A stretch of DNA of 64,000 bases from Turritopsis dohrnii (Eukaryota > Cnidaria > Hydrozoa > Anthoathecata > Oceaniidae), in NCBI GenBank assembly GCA_027922465.2, contig BQMF02000233.1, positions 1-64,000 on the forward strand, written 5' to 3'. Position 1 is the stretch's first letter, and each line of letters opens with the position of its first letter. This document shows positions 29,464 through 40,879 of the stretch, in pieces. The notes below the pieces were generated by a model. That model did not search any database, was not told where the DNA came from, and was given only the letters and a program-made list of their open reading frames with translations. A program made the position numbers and the translations under genes.

Positions 29464-29511
29464 ATTACTCGCTCAATACAAGGTTTAAAACCACTAATGT
29501 GTATTGAGGTA
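29464..29511 (-). other. 3' hairpin of the LINE, shared with a SINE
   Basis: CTCAATAC (29472-29479) pairs perfectly with GTATTGAG (29501-29508). In the RNA sense, a small inner hairpin (GGTTTTAAACC) lies within the loop. The conserved ACTCGC box lies just outside the stem. The frame of ORF2 runs through the hairpin and stops right after it. The same layout with different stem bases is seen in the SINE at 56771-57030. Confidence 0.7.
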
Positions 29512-30221
29512 CAAGGAAGAAAGGTGACGATGAACATTACATTTAAAGTGTTGAAGATTATAATGAGAAGGAAAAACAGACTGTGGTAAAGAATTCCAGA
29601 GAGTGGAGGAGTGAGGAATGAAACTTTGTCAGTAAAAGGTTTTAGATGATTTTGGGATGTTGACAGTGTGATCATGGCAATTAGATGAATATCTTGTGTT
29701 TCGCTTGAAAGTTTTTAATGCAGGGATGAGAGAAGAGAGCTCAGTTGAACATTTTCCGTAAAAGTATTTATAAAAGAGGCAAAGTGACACCACAGATCTG
29801 CGATGGGAGAGTGTGTCAAGTTTACTTGCAAGTTTATCACCAATAGCATTACAGATACATTTCTGAATACGATCTAAAAGATTAAGAGAGTCTGAGGATG
29901 CACCACCCCAAATATGGCAACAATACTCAATACAAGGCCGAATAGTAGATTTATAGAGGTAAAGAATGGCATCAAGGCTCATGTGTGCTCTCGCACGAAG
30001 AAGGGAGCCCACCTTCATTGAGGCTGACTCAATGTACTCAATGTACAAACGCCAGGAGAAATCCTGTGAAAAAGTGATGCCGAGGAGATGAAAGGAGTTG
30101 TTTTCTTCAAACTGGGTGCCATTCATGGAAACTGATGGTAAAAAGGGATCTTTAGTATGATTTACAGATAGAAGTTTGGTTTTTGTGGAATTGAATGTGA
30201 CCAACCATTTCTCTCCCCACT

Positions 30222-30489
30222 CAGTGGCGTAACTGACTTAAACTTAGGGCAGGTGCGTTTTTCACATATTTAGGCTTAGAACATACAATCGTAAAGCAAT
30301 GGCACACTTTATACCATAGCAACAAATTCAAACAAAGCTATTTTATGCAGTTTTGCTGACAAAAAATTAATGATTTTTAGAAATTTTGTAAGAATGTCGC
30401 ATGAAAAATTGCTTGGTAGTAAAAGAAGGGCAAGATAAATCCGAGGGCGGTGCGATCGCACCCAACGCACCCCCCGAGTTACGCCACTG
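30222..30489. mobile_element. hAT-type MITE (CAGTGGCG ends) inside the LINE
   Basis: The 13-bp inverted ends are perfect (CAGTGGCGTAACT). CCACT is directly repeated at 30217-30221 and 30490-30494. Removing the element restores the LINE frame (QSIVEW joins EKWLVTFN), so the borders are certain to within a few bases. It encodes nothing. Confidence 0.85.
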
Positions 30490-33400
30490 CCACTCAACTA
30501 TAGATTGCAGATCAAGCTCAATTTCACCTGCCATTTCTACCTGGCTGAACAAATCTGATTTTGGAATACAGGAATAGATGGTTGAATCATCAGCATAGAT
30601 GGCAAGCTTGGAAATAATGTCATCAGGCAGATCATTGAGAATCTGAGAAGAGGTTATTAGATTCAAGGTGATTAACAAGAGATATTATTGATTAAGGCCT
30701 CAAAATTTTACTCATAACTGGTAGGAGACTAATTGGTCTGTAATTTCGTGGACTAGATTGATCACCACAATTCTTAAAGACTGGAATTACAGAGGCAAAC
30801 TTCCAAGATGAAGGAAAGCAAGATTCAGCTATGCACTAGACGAGAAAGTACAGGTGATAATTCAGGTGCATACTTTTGAAACAGGATGACAGAAATTCCA
30901 TCAGGGCCAGTAGCCTTAGAAGCATCAAGATTTGAAATGATGGAAGATTTTTTAGCTGGTGTTATACAGCAGCTATCCAGTACTTTATTAGTCCTCAAGG
31001 GAAATTCAGGAACAGCATGTCCAGAGTCGTCAAGAGAAGAGTTAGTACTGAAAATATTTGAGAAGAGTTCGGCTTTATCCTTAGATGATATTAAAACCTC
31101 TGGACCATTGAAAATGGGAGGAATGGATGACCTTTTATTGCTGGTGACACTTTTAATGATGCGCAAAAAATCTCGAGAGCCAACCAATTTTTTTGTGAAA
31201 AGATACGATTATGAGTTTCTTGTTGATATGTAGACTTTGCATTATTAATTAGAGCTTTGCAGTGATTTCGTGCTTGGTTGAAAAAAAACATTATTAGAAG
31301 ATTTCTCACGCTGATATTGATGAAAGTAAAGATTTCTGTGAGCAATAGCAGCAGCACAAGCAGGTGAGAACCAGAGAGAGGAGTGTGAGGTTTCACACGA
31401 AATTTTCTACTGGGGATAAATGCTTCAATACCAGATCTAAGCCAAGACGTAACTTCCTCTGCACTTTTTTCAGCTGGATTTGAAAACACATTGAATCAGG
31501 GGACATTGCGAAGAAAGTCATGAAAAATTATCCCATTCACCACATTCATAACTGAAGAGAGTGCGATGAAAACAAGATTCAGAAGCAGCTTTGCAATTAA
31601 GAGATGTTAAGGCAGAAACTACGCCATGGTCAGAGTTGTCAAGAGGAGCTTGACTAGATGCTTTACAGATATCAGGATTTGATGTTAAAAAGAGATCAAG
31701 TAGAGATGGAGATTGATCATCATGATCAGGAAAGCGAGTAGGGAAGTCAATGATTTGGTGAAAAGATTGAAATAGGGCAAAATTAAGAGTATGGATTCCT
31801 GAGTGAGAAATTCCATTTGAGAATTTGACCACCAAAAAAAAATATGTTGGCACTGTGACGATTTGATAGGGCCTTGTCAATACTCTCAGATATAGAGTCT
31901 ATAACAGAACAGTCTTGGGATGATGGAGATCGATAAAAGAAAGAACAGATATAGCTTGTCGGATGGAGCAACGAAAGACAAAAGTACATGTATGACAAAT
32001 CAGGATCCTCCAGATCATATACACAAGTAATAGGTAAAGTGTCTCGAAGGTATACACCAAGGCCATGCGTGTGGGTTTTTGAGTCCTTATGACGCAGAGG
32101 AAGATAACCTTGAAAAAGAAAATCATTTTCTGTGTCAATATTTGGATTGAGATTAATCTCACAAATTGCAAGGATATCAGGAGAGTTGTTAGAAATGAAA
32201 GAATGAATGTGAGAGCAATTTGTACGAAAACCACAGACATTTGTGAAAGATATGTTCAGTGATGCCGGGTTAATCGAATTGGGTTTTAAAGCTGTTTTTT
32301 TTTTGTTTTTTCTTTGATTAACCATTGCATAAGCGAAGTTTAGATAGAGAAAGTAAATAAAAGGAACAAACATAACATGTAAGTCTGATTGTGTCTATAC
32401 TGTTGGTTCATCATTAAACCTTCTGCCGTAACAGAAGGCTCAATGTGTGGCCTCGACAAAGCACACCAGACACATTTGCTGGGAAACCCTCCATGCGTGA
32501 CATGGCACAACAAATGTCCTGATATTTCACAGCTGCTGATGGAACAGCCTCTTTTAAGCGCTACCGAAAAAGTTCGGGTTCCTAATATCAGCCAGCCTCA
32601 GACCACTAACTGAGTTTTTGAGTTGTACCCTCACCAAGAGATGACTTACCAGAGTTTTGGCCAGCCAGTAGGAAGATCCTACCTATTCCATAATTTTTTC
32701 CATATGAACTTATTTCCATTTTTCCCTTGACCTGTGCCTTATAAAAGGCCATGTTGAAATGGCTTCTTTACTTTACTTTTAATGGACCATAGCCACAAAA
32801 CATGCCACAAAAATAAAAGTTATTGCAAGAATCTTTTTATCATCTTAAGGCAGAAATACCTTGCAAGCTAACAACAAAAATGCTACTCAAGGCAATCCAA
32901 ACAACCTCTTCCTCTTCCTCTAAATTATCTGGGAGGTAGGACTCAGTAAAAACAAAAACATTTTTATGCAGTTGACCAGAAACAAGTTTTTGGTATAAAC
33001 CAGTATTAGATAAGGACGAAATATTCCCACATTCTTCTCTCTAAAAAGGACTACCAATTCTTCAAACACAAAATATCATTTTGTTCACACAAATTCCTAA
33101 CTGAGGGACAACTTATTTTCACGAGCGAAAGGGTCGCACTTTTTACCGGGGCTATCAAAATAGGTGGATAAAAAAGAACAAATTATTTTGACTTTACATT
33201 TAGGTAGTATATATGTAATTTCAAAGCTGAACGTTTTTGAAAATAACAAGAAAATAGAAGAACAAACCTAGGAGATCAGCAAACCATGCACAGTTTCACT
33301 TGACATTTCAGTTATCATTACCCCCGTTTTATTGCCGACTGACTGGACTGATGAATGTGTCACAGAGGTAAAAAAACCATTATCACCTAGGAGAGAGATA

Positions 33401-33658
33401 GAGATAGAAAAATCCGAATTTTGAAAATGAACACTTATCAATTTTAATTAATATTTGATTACAAGATTTTTGTTGTCAATGGTCCTCTTCATTGCCTGTT
33501 CCAAGGATATTATAAACTTCTTTTTATCATTAAGCTAGTTGAAGATGCCATTGCCAATGTAGAGCAGATGGATCAGTTGGATAACGAGCAATACATGTAG
33601 AACTCAGACATATGCAGAGCTTCTAACAATTAGGACAACGGTAGAATGTGGGGTTCAA

Positions 33659-35690
33659 ATGAACATGGCACCCCAAGAAAGTAGTCAATTCAGCAATCAT
33701 CATAGTGACAACAACAATGAAGAAGAGATCGAGGATTTAGACACAAGCCTTTATCCCAGTGAAACTGATACAGAAACGGAAAACATAATAAAGGACCCTC
33801 AAGGATCAACGTTTATTGTCTTTTCTTCGTTGTTGATATTGCTGCAGAGATGTTTGACTTGTGGATCATTAGCAAAGATAACAAATTTCATTTATCATGG
33901 GTCTGTATTAATTGTCAGTTTGAAGTGCATGGACAGCCATATTCATATTTGGAGATTGCAACCTTTTAAAGGCAGATTATGTGGCATAAAGAAGAAGAGG
34001 AGATTCTGATTGATGTACAAAGCAGAGATGAAGTGTATCTTTGTGGGGATGGAAGATGTGGCACACCAGGTCATAATGCAAAGTATTTGACTTATTCTTT
34101 TTACGATCAGGTGTCTAATCGAGTCATTGGATTTTCATTAAAGCAAGTAATAGAAGTTGAGAATACTAACTGTATGGAGAAGAAAGAACTACTTCAGGTG
34201 CTAAATGAGGTGAAAAACAAAAACATGAACGTAAAGCCTTTGACTACTGACAGACATGTACAAATCAGGAAATATATGAGAGAGCAAGAACCAGAAATCG
34301 ATTATCAGTTTGATGTATGGCACTTTTCTAAAAGTATCCAAATGAAATTGGTTGCAGCATCAAAAGAGAAAAAGTGCCAAGAGCTTGGACCATGGATTAA
34401 ATCGATTTGTAACCATTTATGTTCTACATGCGATCAAGATGAATCTTTGCTGAAAGAAAAATGGATCAGTGTTATCTTTCACATCCAAAACAAGTAGAAG
34501 TGGACTGGCCACACTTTGTTTTACAAAAATGATCTCATCCTCCTTTGACATCGCAAGAAAGTAGGCACAAAGCCAAAATCACAAGCATTCAATGCTTTAC
34601 AATCAATTGTTTTTGACAAAAGGGTTCTGAACAATTTAAAACACCTGACCAAGTTTTCCCACACTGGTACACTGGAGGTGTTTCATTCTTTGCTAAATAA
34701 GTGGATTCCAAAAAGTACCCACATTTCTTATGCAGGGATGATTGCTAGGACTCAACTGGCTGTGATACCAGGGTTTGAATTAACGACTCGTGATTTGTGA
34801 GCCAAATATATTACAAAAGTTTCTAGAGTTTTTTTGTTGTTAAACTTGCTGATTTATAAACATACGCACGTTATACATTTAAAATTGCAGAGATTATAAT
34901 CCTTTTATATTAATGTTTATTTAAGTAAAATATCTGTCTGCATGCATGGCGCCAACAAATTTTAAGACCAGTTTCTAAAATTAATGTCGATCGAATGCAG
35001 TTAAAAGTAATTTCTCACTGTAACATTTTAAATTCTACAAAACGAAAAAAATGTCATGAGTTTTATGGTGCGCTTTAAATGGCAGTAGTTTAAGAAACGT
35101 TTATAAAATGAAACGCATCTGGAAAGAAAAAATCTGTTTTTAAAAAAAAAAGATGATGAAATCAATTACATTCATGCACCAAATGAATGGGGAGATCAAA
35201 CACATTCACCTGTCCCTTTTGTGTTAATGTGATTATAAAAATTGTTTGCTGTCCTGGCTTTTCTTGAATTCAGAGGACTGAATCTATGTGTTTTCTGGGC
35301 TAATAAGACACTTTATTTGGTGTGTATGAAGCCCTTCCAGCATTGATTTTTTTCACGAATCACTTTTGGAAAGTTAATTCAAACCCTCATCGATTTCCAA
35401 TTGGGATGTAATTTAGAAATTGCGAAAACAAAAGATGGCAAGAAACATTACAACATCAACTTTTCTAAGATTACCAATACATGGTTAGCGAAACCCATCA
35501 AAGAAGACAAAGATGACACCATTTTTAAGGAACTTGTTCAAAGAACATTTACTGTTGTTACAACAAAATAACTTTTTCCCCTCCCTCGTTATGCTGAAAT
35601 CCCCAGAAATATTGCTTCTGTTGAAAAACCTCCTAAAGAAGATGTTATGACAAATGACGAATCAAATGACACGTTTTGTAAAGAAGTTTA
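33659..35690 (+). pseudogene. Kolobok-like transposase, broken
   Basis: Blocks in order are: an acidic region (33660-33800); DGRCGTPGHNAKYLTYSFYD; EKKELLQVLNEVKNKNMNVK, then TTDRHVQIRKYM; YQFDVWHFSKSIQMKL; LKEKWISVIFHIQNK; after a stop, SHTGTLEVFHSLLNKW and YAGMIARTQLAV; and a tail with NTWLAKPIKEDKDD. The DGR, TDRH and LEVFH positions fit the acidic triad expected in this transposase group, from memory of Kolobok-like proteins. Stops and frame changes at about 34000, 34497 and later show that it is dead. Confidence 0.7.
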
Positions 35691-36364
35691 TTTGTGTTTT
35701 TGTATTGTGTAATTTTACTGTAGTTTATGTTTATGCAGCGATACATGACTAAACGGTTCTTTTATAAACATTTTATATAAGAAACATGAGGCTGAAATCT
35801 GGGAAAAATTAAGACACATCTAAGAAACATGGTGGGCTGAACTCCTGATGAACATATTTTCAACAACAATGGCATCAAATTAACAATATACTTGGTTTAT
35901 AAAATAAAAAAATTCAATGATAATCGATGATTTCAATGATTTCAAGAACTCAACGTCCAAAGCTTTAAAATATTAAGAAACATTCAGGTTCAACTCAAAT
36001 TGTGTGTTTCTTATATAAAAAAATGTGTATGTATATTTTCCCTTTATCTGTTAACGATTTTTCTTTGCAGTTATGTTCAAAGAGAAATTGCATCTTTGAA
36101 CATAACATAACATTAGCTTTCGTTTTCCTTTGAGCTTAAAGGACGTCACAGAAAAAAATGTCCATTATATAAATTCTTTGTAAAACACACAATAAGCATG
36201 GAAATATAGAAGTAAATAGTGCAGTATAGATAAAAAAGATATGAAGATTTCTAATATTGCATTTATTTTTTTGTCAAAAATTAGTGGACCACTCCTTTAA
36301 CAATAAAAAGAAATATTAAGAATGCACACAATTCTTACATGTTATATTTTTTTTCTTGGTTGTT

Positions 36365-39300
36365 ATGAAATGGTTAGTGTTTTCTTCGATTTCTGTTTCA
36401 TTGTTATCCATATTATATTATTTAGATGACCAAATTTCTGGTTCCTATACAATTGACACACAAATAACCACCAATAGGTTATCAAATGATAATTGGCATC
36501 ATGCTTTGGTGCAAAAAACATCAAGGAAAAGAAGAATAAAATCTTCACCAGAATTGAACAAAAGTACCCGTATTTTACCTAAGGCCTTGAAAAATAGTGG
36601 TGTTAAGTATAATGAAGGTATCAACTCTGCGCAACCAAGATTGATGACTTCGTTGAGTGCCGACAGAGCAGGTCAGTGGTTATCTCTTACAGAAATAAAT
36701 AATCAACAGTCTTTCTTTTTTGATAATGTCTCAATCTTGCAAAATGATGGAAAAAAATCTTTTCTTCTTAAATTAGGATTTTATTTTTTCTAGTTGATAG
36801 TGGATTTGTCAGTTATGAAACTGAATTTGAAAGCTTGATTGGAGCAATTGTCCCTGAGCCAAGAGGTAGACCCATTATCTTCAATATCAGTAAAATCCCC
36901 ATTGTATACTCAGGGTATACTATACAATGTAGATTTTTATTTTTAAAATGGACTTGTAAATTTCATAAAATATGTATAGTGCTCTTAATTTAGTTAAGAT
37001 CAAGGTAGTGTTTTTATGACTGACAATTACTTCCTTATAGATTCTTGTGACAGTTTTGATGGTAAGTGTAATGCAAGCAGCAAGCTCTTTAAACATCAAA
37101 CATCATTGCAATTTGATTTGGAGAATCTCTATGAAACGAAATATAGTGACACGGTAAAAGAACAGATTCTTGAGCGACTAGAAAAAGGAGACTTTGACCC
37201 AAACCACAAAAACTCTTTCGGTAGGACTATTCTTCACACAGCTGTCCAGTGCTGCTGGCCGGTCAGTGAAGACAAGTTAGAAATCATCAAAAAAATTCTA
37301 GAGTTAGAAACATTAGACATCGATGCCAAAGATAACGCAGGTCGTACTGCTCTTCATTTTTGTGTGTACAAATCAGCCAAACTGGATATTCTAAAACTGC
37401 TTGTCAAATATAATGCTTCTGTGAACTGCAGAGATGATTCTGGTTATGCTCCAATACACTATGTATCAATGAAAGAAAAAAAAACCTATCATGAAATTTT
37501 AAAGTTTATGCTCCATTCAGACAAATTTGATGTAAATTTCAAAGATAGTCAAGGTAAAACACCACTGCACACAGCTATATCGCCCAAACTCAGTGAAAAT
37601 GTGATCAATTTGTTGTTGGAATCACCTCAATTAGATGTCAACATAGCAGACAACAGTAACAAGACACCACTGCATTATATTTGCAGAAAGAAAAATCAGC
37701 ATCAAAATATCGCAAAGTTTCTAGAACGTGGTGAATTGGAACTTATTAATCGTCAGGATGACTCAGGTAAAACTCCAATCCATTATGCTGCTGCATGTGT
37801 TGACAATGGAGGATCCTTAGAATTCTTGATGAAGCAACAAGATATACGTTTGAATGTTGAAGACCAAAGCAAAAGGACTCCTCTGCATTACTGTGCAATG
37901 AAAAATCCGAAAAAGCTTGGCCTTCTTCTTGATCAAAAGGAAATTGATGTTCGTTGTAAAGATCAGATGTCTTGGACTGTATTGCATCATGCTGCAAATA
38001 ATGGAGCCCCTGTGGAGGTGATTGAAAAAATAGTACAGTTAGGTACATGTGACATCATTTCTTGGACAGATTGTAATAGTGGGACGGCTTTGGAAATTGC
38101 CGAGCAAAATGGTTATCAGGAAATAGCTGATTTTCTACGAAAACAACAGAGCTGTAAGTCATGCAATGTTTGCAGTCATGTTTAATCTTTTAAAGTGATG
38201 TTTTAACATGTTTTTGTGTTGCTATTGATTTTTCATTGATTTAATTTTTTTTTCTTATCAGCTTTCCACACTAGAACAGTCTCACTCGAAAATGTTAAAT
38301 TTGACGATTTGCTGCATGAAATAGATGGCCATGACTTAGTAATGAAGATTCTCAAGGAGAGAAAAGAACAAATTAAAGGGACAACTGAAAAAAGCCAGAC
38401 CTTTCTCCATATTCTGGTTGGATCTTTTAGTTCCAATCGAAAATTGTCTCTGGAAAAAGTTCTAGAATCAAAGTTGATTGACATTAATTCCAAGGACTGT
38501 GATGGATTAACGCCTTTACACTATGCTGTGAACATATTGTCAACAGATTATGTGAAAGTCCTGCTGGAACAAACTGAAATAGATGTTAACATGACTGATA
38601 AACATGGCCAGACACCCTTGCATTACGTAGCAAAGAGTGGTAATTTTGACATTGCAAGCTTGTTGATCTCTCATGCAAATATAGATGTAAATATTTTGGA
38701 CAAGAAGAAAAAATCAGCTCTCCATTATGCTTGTAAATCCCAATTAGATGGTAGGATTAAAATAATAGAACTACTGTTAAACGACCAACAAATTGAACTG
38801 AAGCGTCCAGATAAGAAATGTAGAAGTGTTTTTCACTACTGCTGTATTTCTGGACAGCCTGCTTGCATCATTGAAAAGTTGATTGACATGATCAACGATC
38901 ATGAAGTGCTCACTGGCCTAGATTTACATGGGAAGACTCCTTACTATTACGCCAAACAATATGAACATACACATATCTTGGTGGTTTTAGAAAATTCTCC
39001 GTTTGGTAAATAGAATATTTATTGCTTTTACTTACAACGTGTACTCTTATATTTTTTTCTCATTTATCAGGATCGCAGAAAGTGATAGTTATGTACTTCT
39101 TAAAGCTTCACTTGGATTATGTCCTTCTGCAGCATTGTATGAAAGGATATTTTGTGAACAAAGATAAACCAGGCATCTATAGGATTAGAGCTTCTTTCTA
39201 ACACTCTGTCATTTCTATTTATCACACTTTCACATTATCAAATTGTACTATGTTTTTTTTTCATAGTGATAACTGAAAAACAGTTTAAAACAGTTTCTCA

Positions 39301-39901
39301 GTTGCAACCCAGTGATTTGCAGCAGTTGAGCGATTTGAAGAAAAATCTTGGAAGTTATCTCTGGGAAAAATTTTGCTGGAAACTAAATGAGAAAAACCTG
39401 GTCTGTTTTACAGAGATTGATATTTCAGCCATCAAGGACCCTGCTGAATATGAAGTTGGCAAAATTATTATTGAAAACATAAAAACAAAGAATCCTACAT
39501 TTACAACAACTGATCTGTATAATACAGCCAAGAGTATTGACCGTAATGACATTTGCAATTTATTATCAATTGAAGAGACAGTGATCTCTGATATTCCACA
39601 TGTGTTGCAATGCCAGCTCAGTATGCTTTGTGGAAAACGTGTTGCAGGTATTCAAGGTCCATTAATCATTGCTGAGAAATGTGACATACTTAATGACTGG
39701 CTTGCCACTGAGATAAACGAAAAAAAAGTTGTGAAATGTCCTGTTGTTACCCTCTTTGGTATCATCAAAATAAAGAATCCAACACTTTCATTAAATACTA
39801 TAGTGGAAGTTTTTAACGAATTGAATTTTATAAGTTTGGCAAACACTCTCAAGAAGATAATATCATCAGATGACACTCGACGTCCACCTATATTGAAATA
39901 A
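36365..39901 (+). CDS. Ankyrin-repeat protein with hydrophobic N-terminus and possible death-fold C-terminus
   Basis: Five exons (36365-36671, 36794-36865, 37041-38153, 38262-39005, 39267-39901) join in phase to give 956 residues. Residues 1-20 (MKWLVFSSISVSLLSILYYL) look like a signal peptide or membrane anchor. About fifteen ankyrin repeats follow, nine in exon 3 (KTPLHTAI, RTPLHYCA and similar) and six in exon 4. The last exon lacks ankyrin repeats. It has two helical blocks of about 85 residues resembling death-fold domains (for example PTFTTTDLYNTAKSIDRNDI); this is inference from pattern. An in-phase 66-nt optional exon may lie at 39071-39136; if instead read on without splicing, it meets a stop at 39199. 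The true start is uncertain: an acceptor at 36376-36377 would allow an upstream exon. AATAAA occurs near 40070. Confidence 0.8.
39071..39136 (+). CDS. Possible cassette exon of the ankyrin gene
   Basis: TTTATCAG precedes it and GTATGA follows. It adds 22 residues in phase between exons 38262-39005 and 39267-39901 (SQKVIVMYFLKLHLDYVLLQ). Reading past the donor gives a TAA at 39199-39201, which would produce a form lacking the C-terminal domains. Only splice sites and phase support it. Confidence 0.35.
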
Positions 39902-40879
39902 ACTATTAAATTTATTTAAGAACCACTTGATATATGGACAATATTGACCATTATTTGCTTATGATATGACTGAACAATTTCTTTTCAATATGCTTTCTTT
40001 TGCCTTTCATGACACAGTTCACATCACTCTTTGTAATATGTTTGTAGACAACATATCTTTTAAACAATAAAATTTGTACAGCAAAATATTGCTACAATTT
40101 TTGTATGATTTCAAACCATTTGTGTTTAACTTTGCATCTTACAATTTCTGAGAAACTTGACCAATGATTAATAAGAGTATGACATTTTTATTGTTGAGAA
40201 ATTGTAAGAATGAATTGTAAGAATTGTAAAAAATTATCTTGATTTTTCAAAGATTTTTACAAGAACCGAATTCCAGTTTTTTATCTATAACTTTCTTTTT
40301 ACTCAACCAAATTAGAAAAGTGATAGACCAAAATAAAACTAACTATATTTCATAATTATTGAATCGAAAGATATTTTTTATAAAACACCTGTACCTTTTT
40401 TCACCCAGTAGTGGTTATTTTGTTTGTTTTATAGACAGTATTTCCTTTGTTTCAGCTGTTTTATTGAGGAGTTGAATTTAATTTGAACTCAAATTTTCTC
40501 ATAATGGTAATTTTTGAAACTTTTGTAAAAGTTTTTTAATATGCTGTTTGTAAAGTGAATCCTCACAATTTTTGTTGAATCATCACTTTCCTTGTATTTA
40601 CATTTTATCGGTAATTGCCATACAAGTATTTTAAATTCAATAATTTTTAATTACGCTTTTAAAGGGCATCTTTTTGTAAATTTGTTTTATAAAATCCAAA
40701 TACCATAAAGACTTGATTAAGCGCCGCCCTCGAATAAGCGTCCTCTCATTAACAATGGACAAGCCCCTGTTGAGAGCATCACTTCATTGGTAATTTGTAA
40801 TCTTGTAAGGACGGTTTTTTAGACTCTTCATAGACAAAGTTTAAAAGTCTTTAAAGGAGCTTCTTAAACCTAAATTTAG
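39902..40879. other. Intergenic region between ankyrin gene and TAF11
   Basis: No gene seen. A likely polyadenylation signal for the ankyrin gene (AATAAA) lies near 40068. The TAF11 promoter must lie towards the right, but I see no clear core element. Confidence 0.5.

Larger units (their letters stand above)
29440..32373 (-). mobile_element. Jockey/CR1-group LINE, decayed and internally deleted
   Basis: On the minus strand, endonuclease blocks appear first: LNISFTNVCGFRTNCSHIHS, DILAICEINLNP and HGLGVYLRD, then LLDLFLTSNPDICKASSQAP and NSDHGVVS. The RT thumb side follows: NLDASKATGPDGIS, KLAIYADDSTIYS and FHLLGITFSQDFSW, then STIRPCIEYCCHIWGGAS. The middle of the RT (fingers and palm between PDGIS and YADD) is mostly deleted near 30690-30820. 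Several frame changes separate the blocks. The 3' end is a hairpin at 29464-29511 followed by a T-rich run. The 5' leader probably extends to about 32770. Confidence 0.8.
28664..36296 (+). mobile_element. Kolobok-like DNA transposon, 7.6 kb, with nested insertions
   Basis: The ends are AGGAGTGGTCCACTAA and its exact complement. TTAA is duplicated at 28660-28663 and 36297-36300, as expected for Kolobok-type elements. A broken transposase with Kolobok-type blocks lies at 33659-35690. A jockey-group LINE (29440 to about 32770, minus strand) has inserted into the left half and itself contains a short MITE. Without the LINE the element would be about 4.3 kb. Confidence 0.8.
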
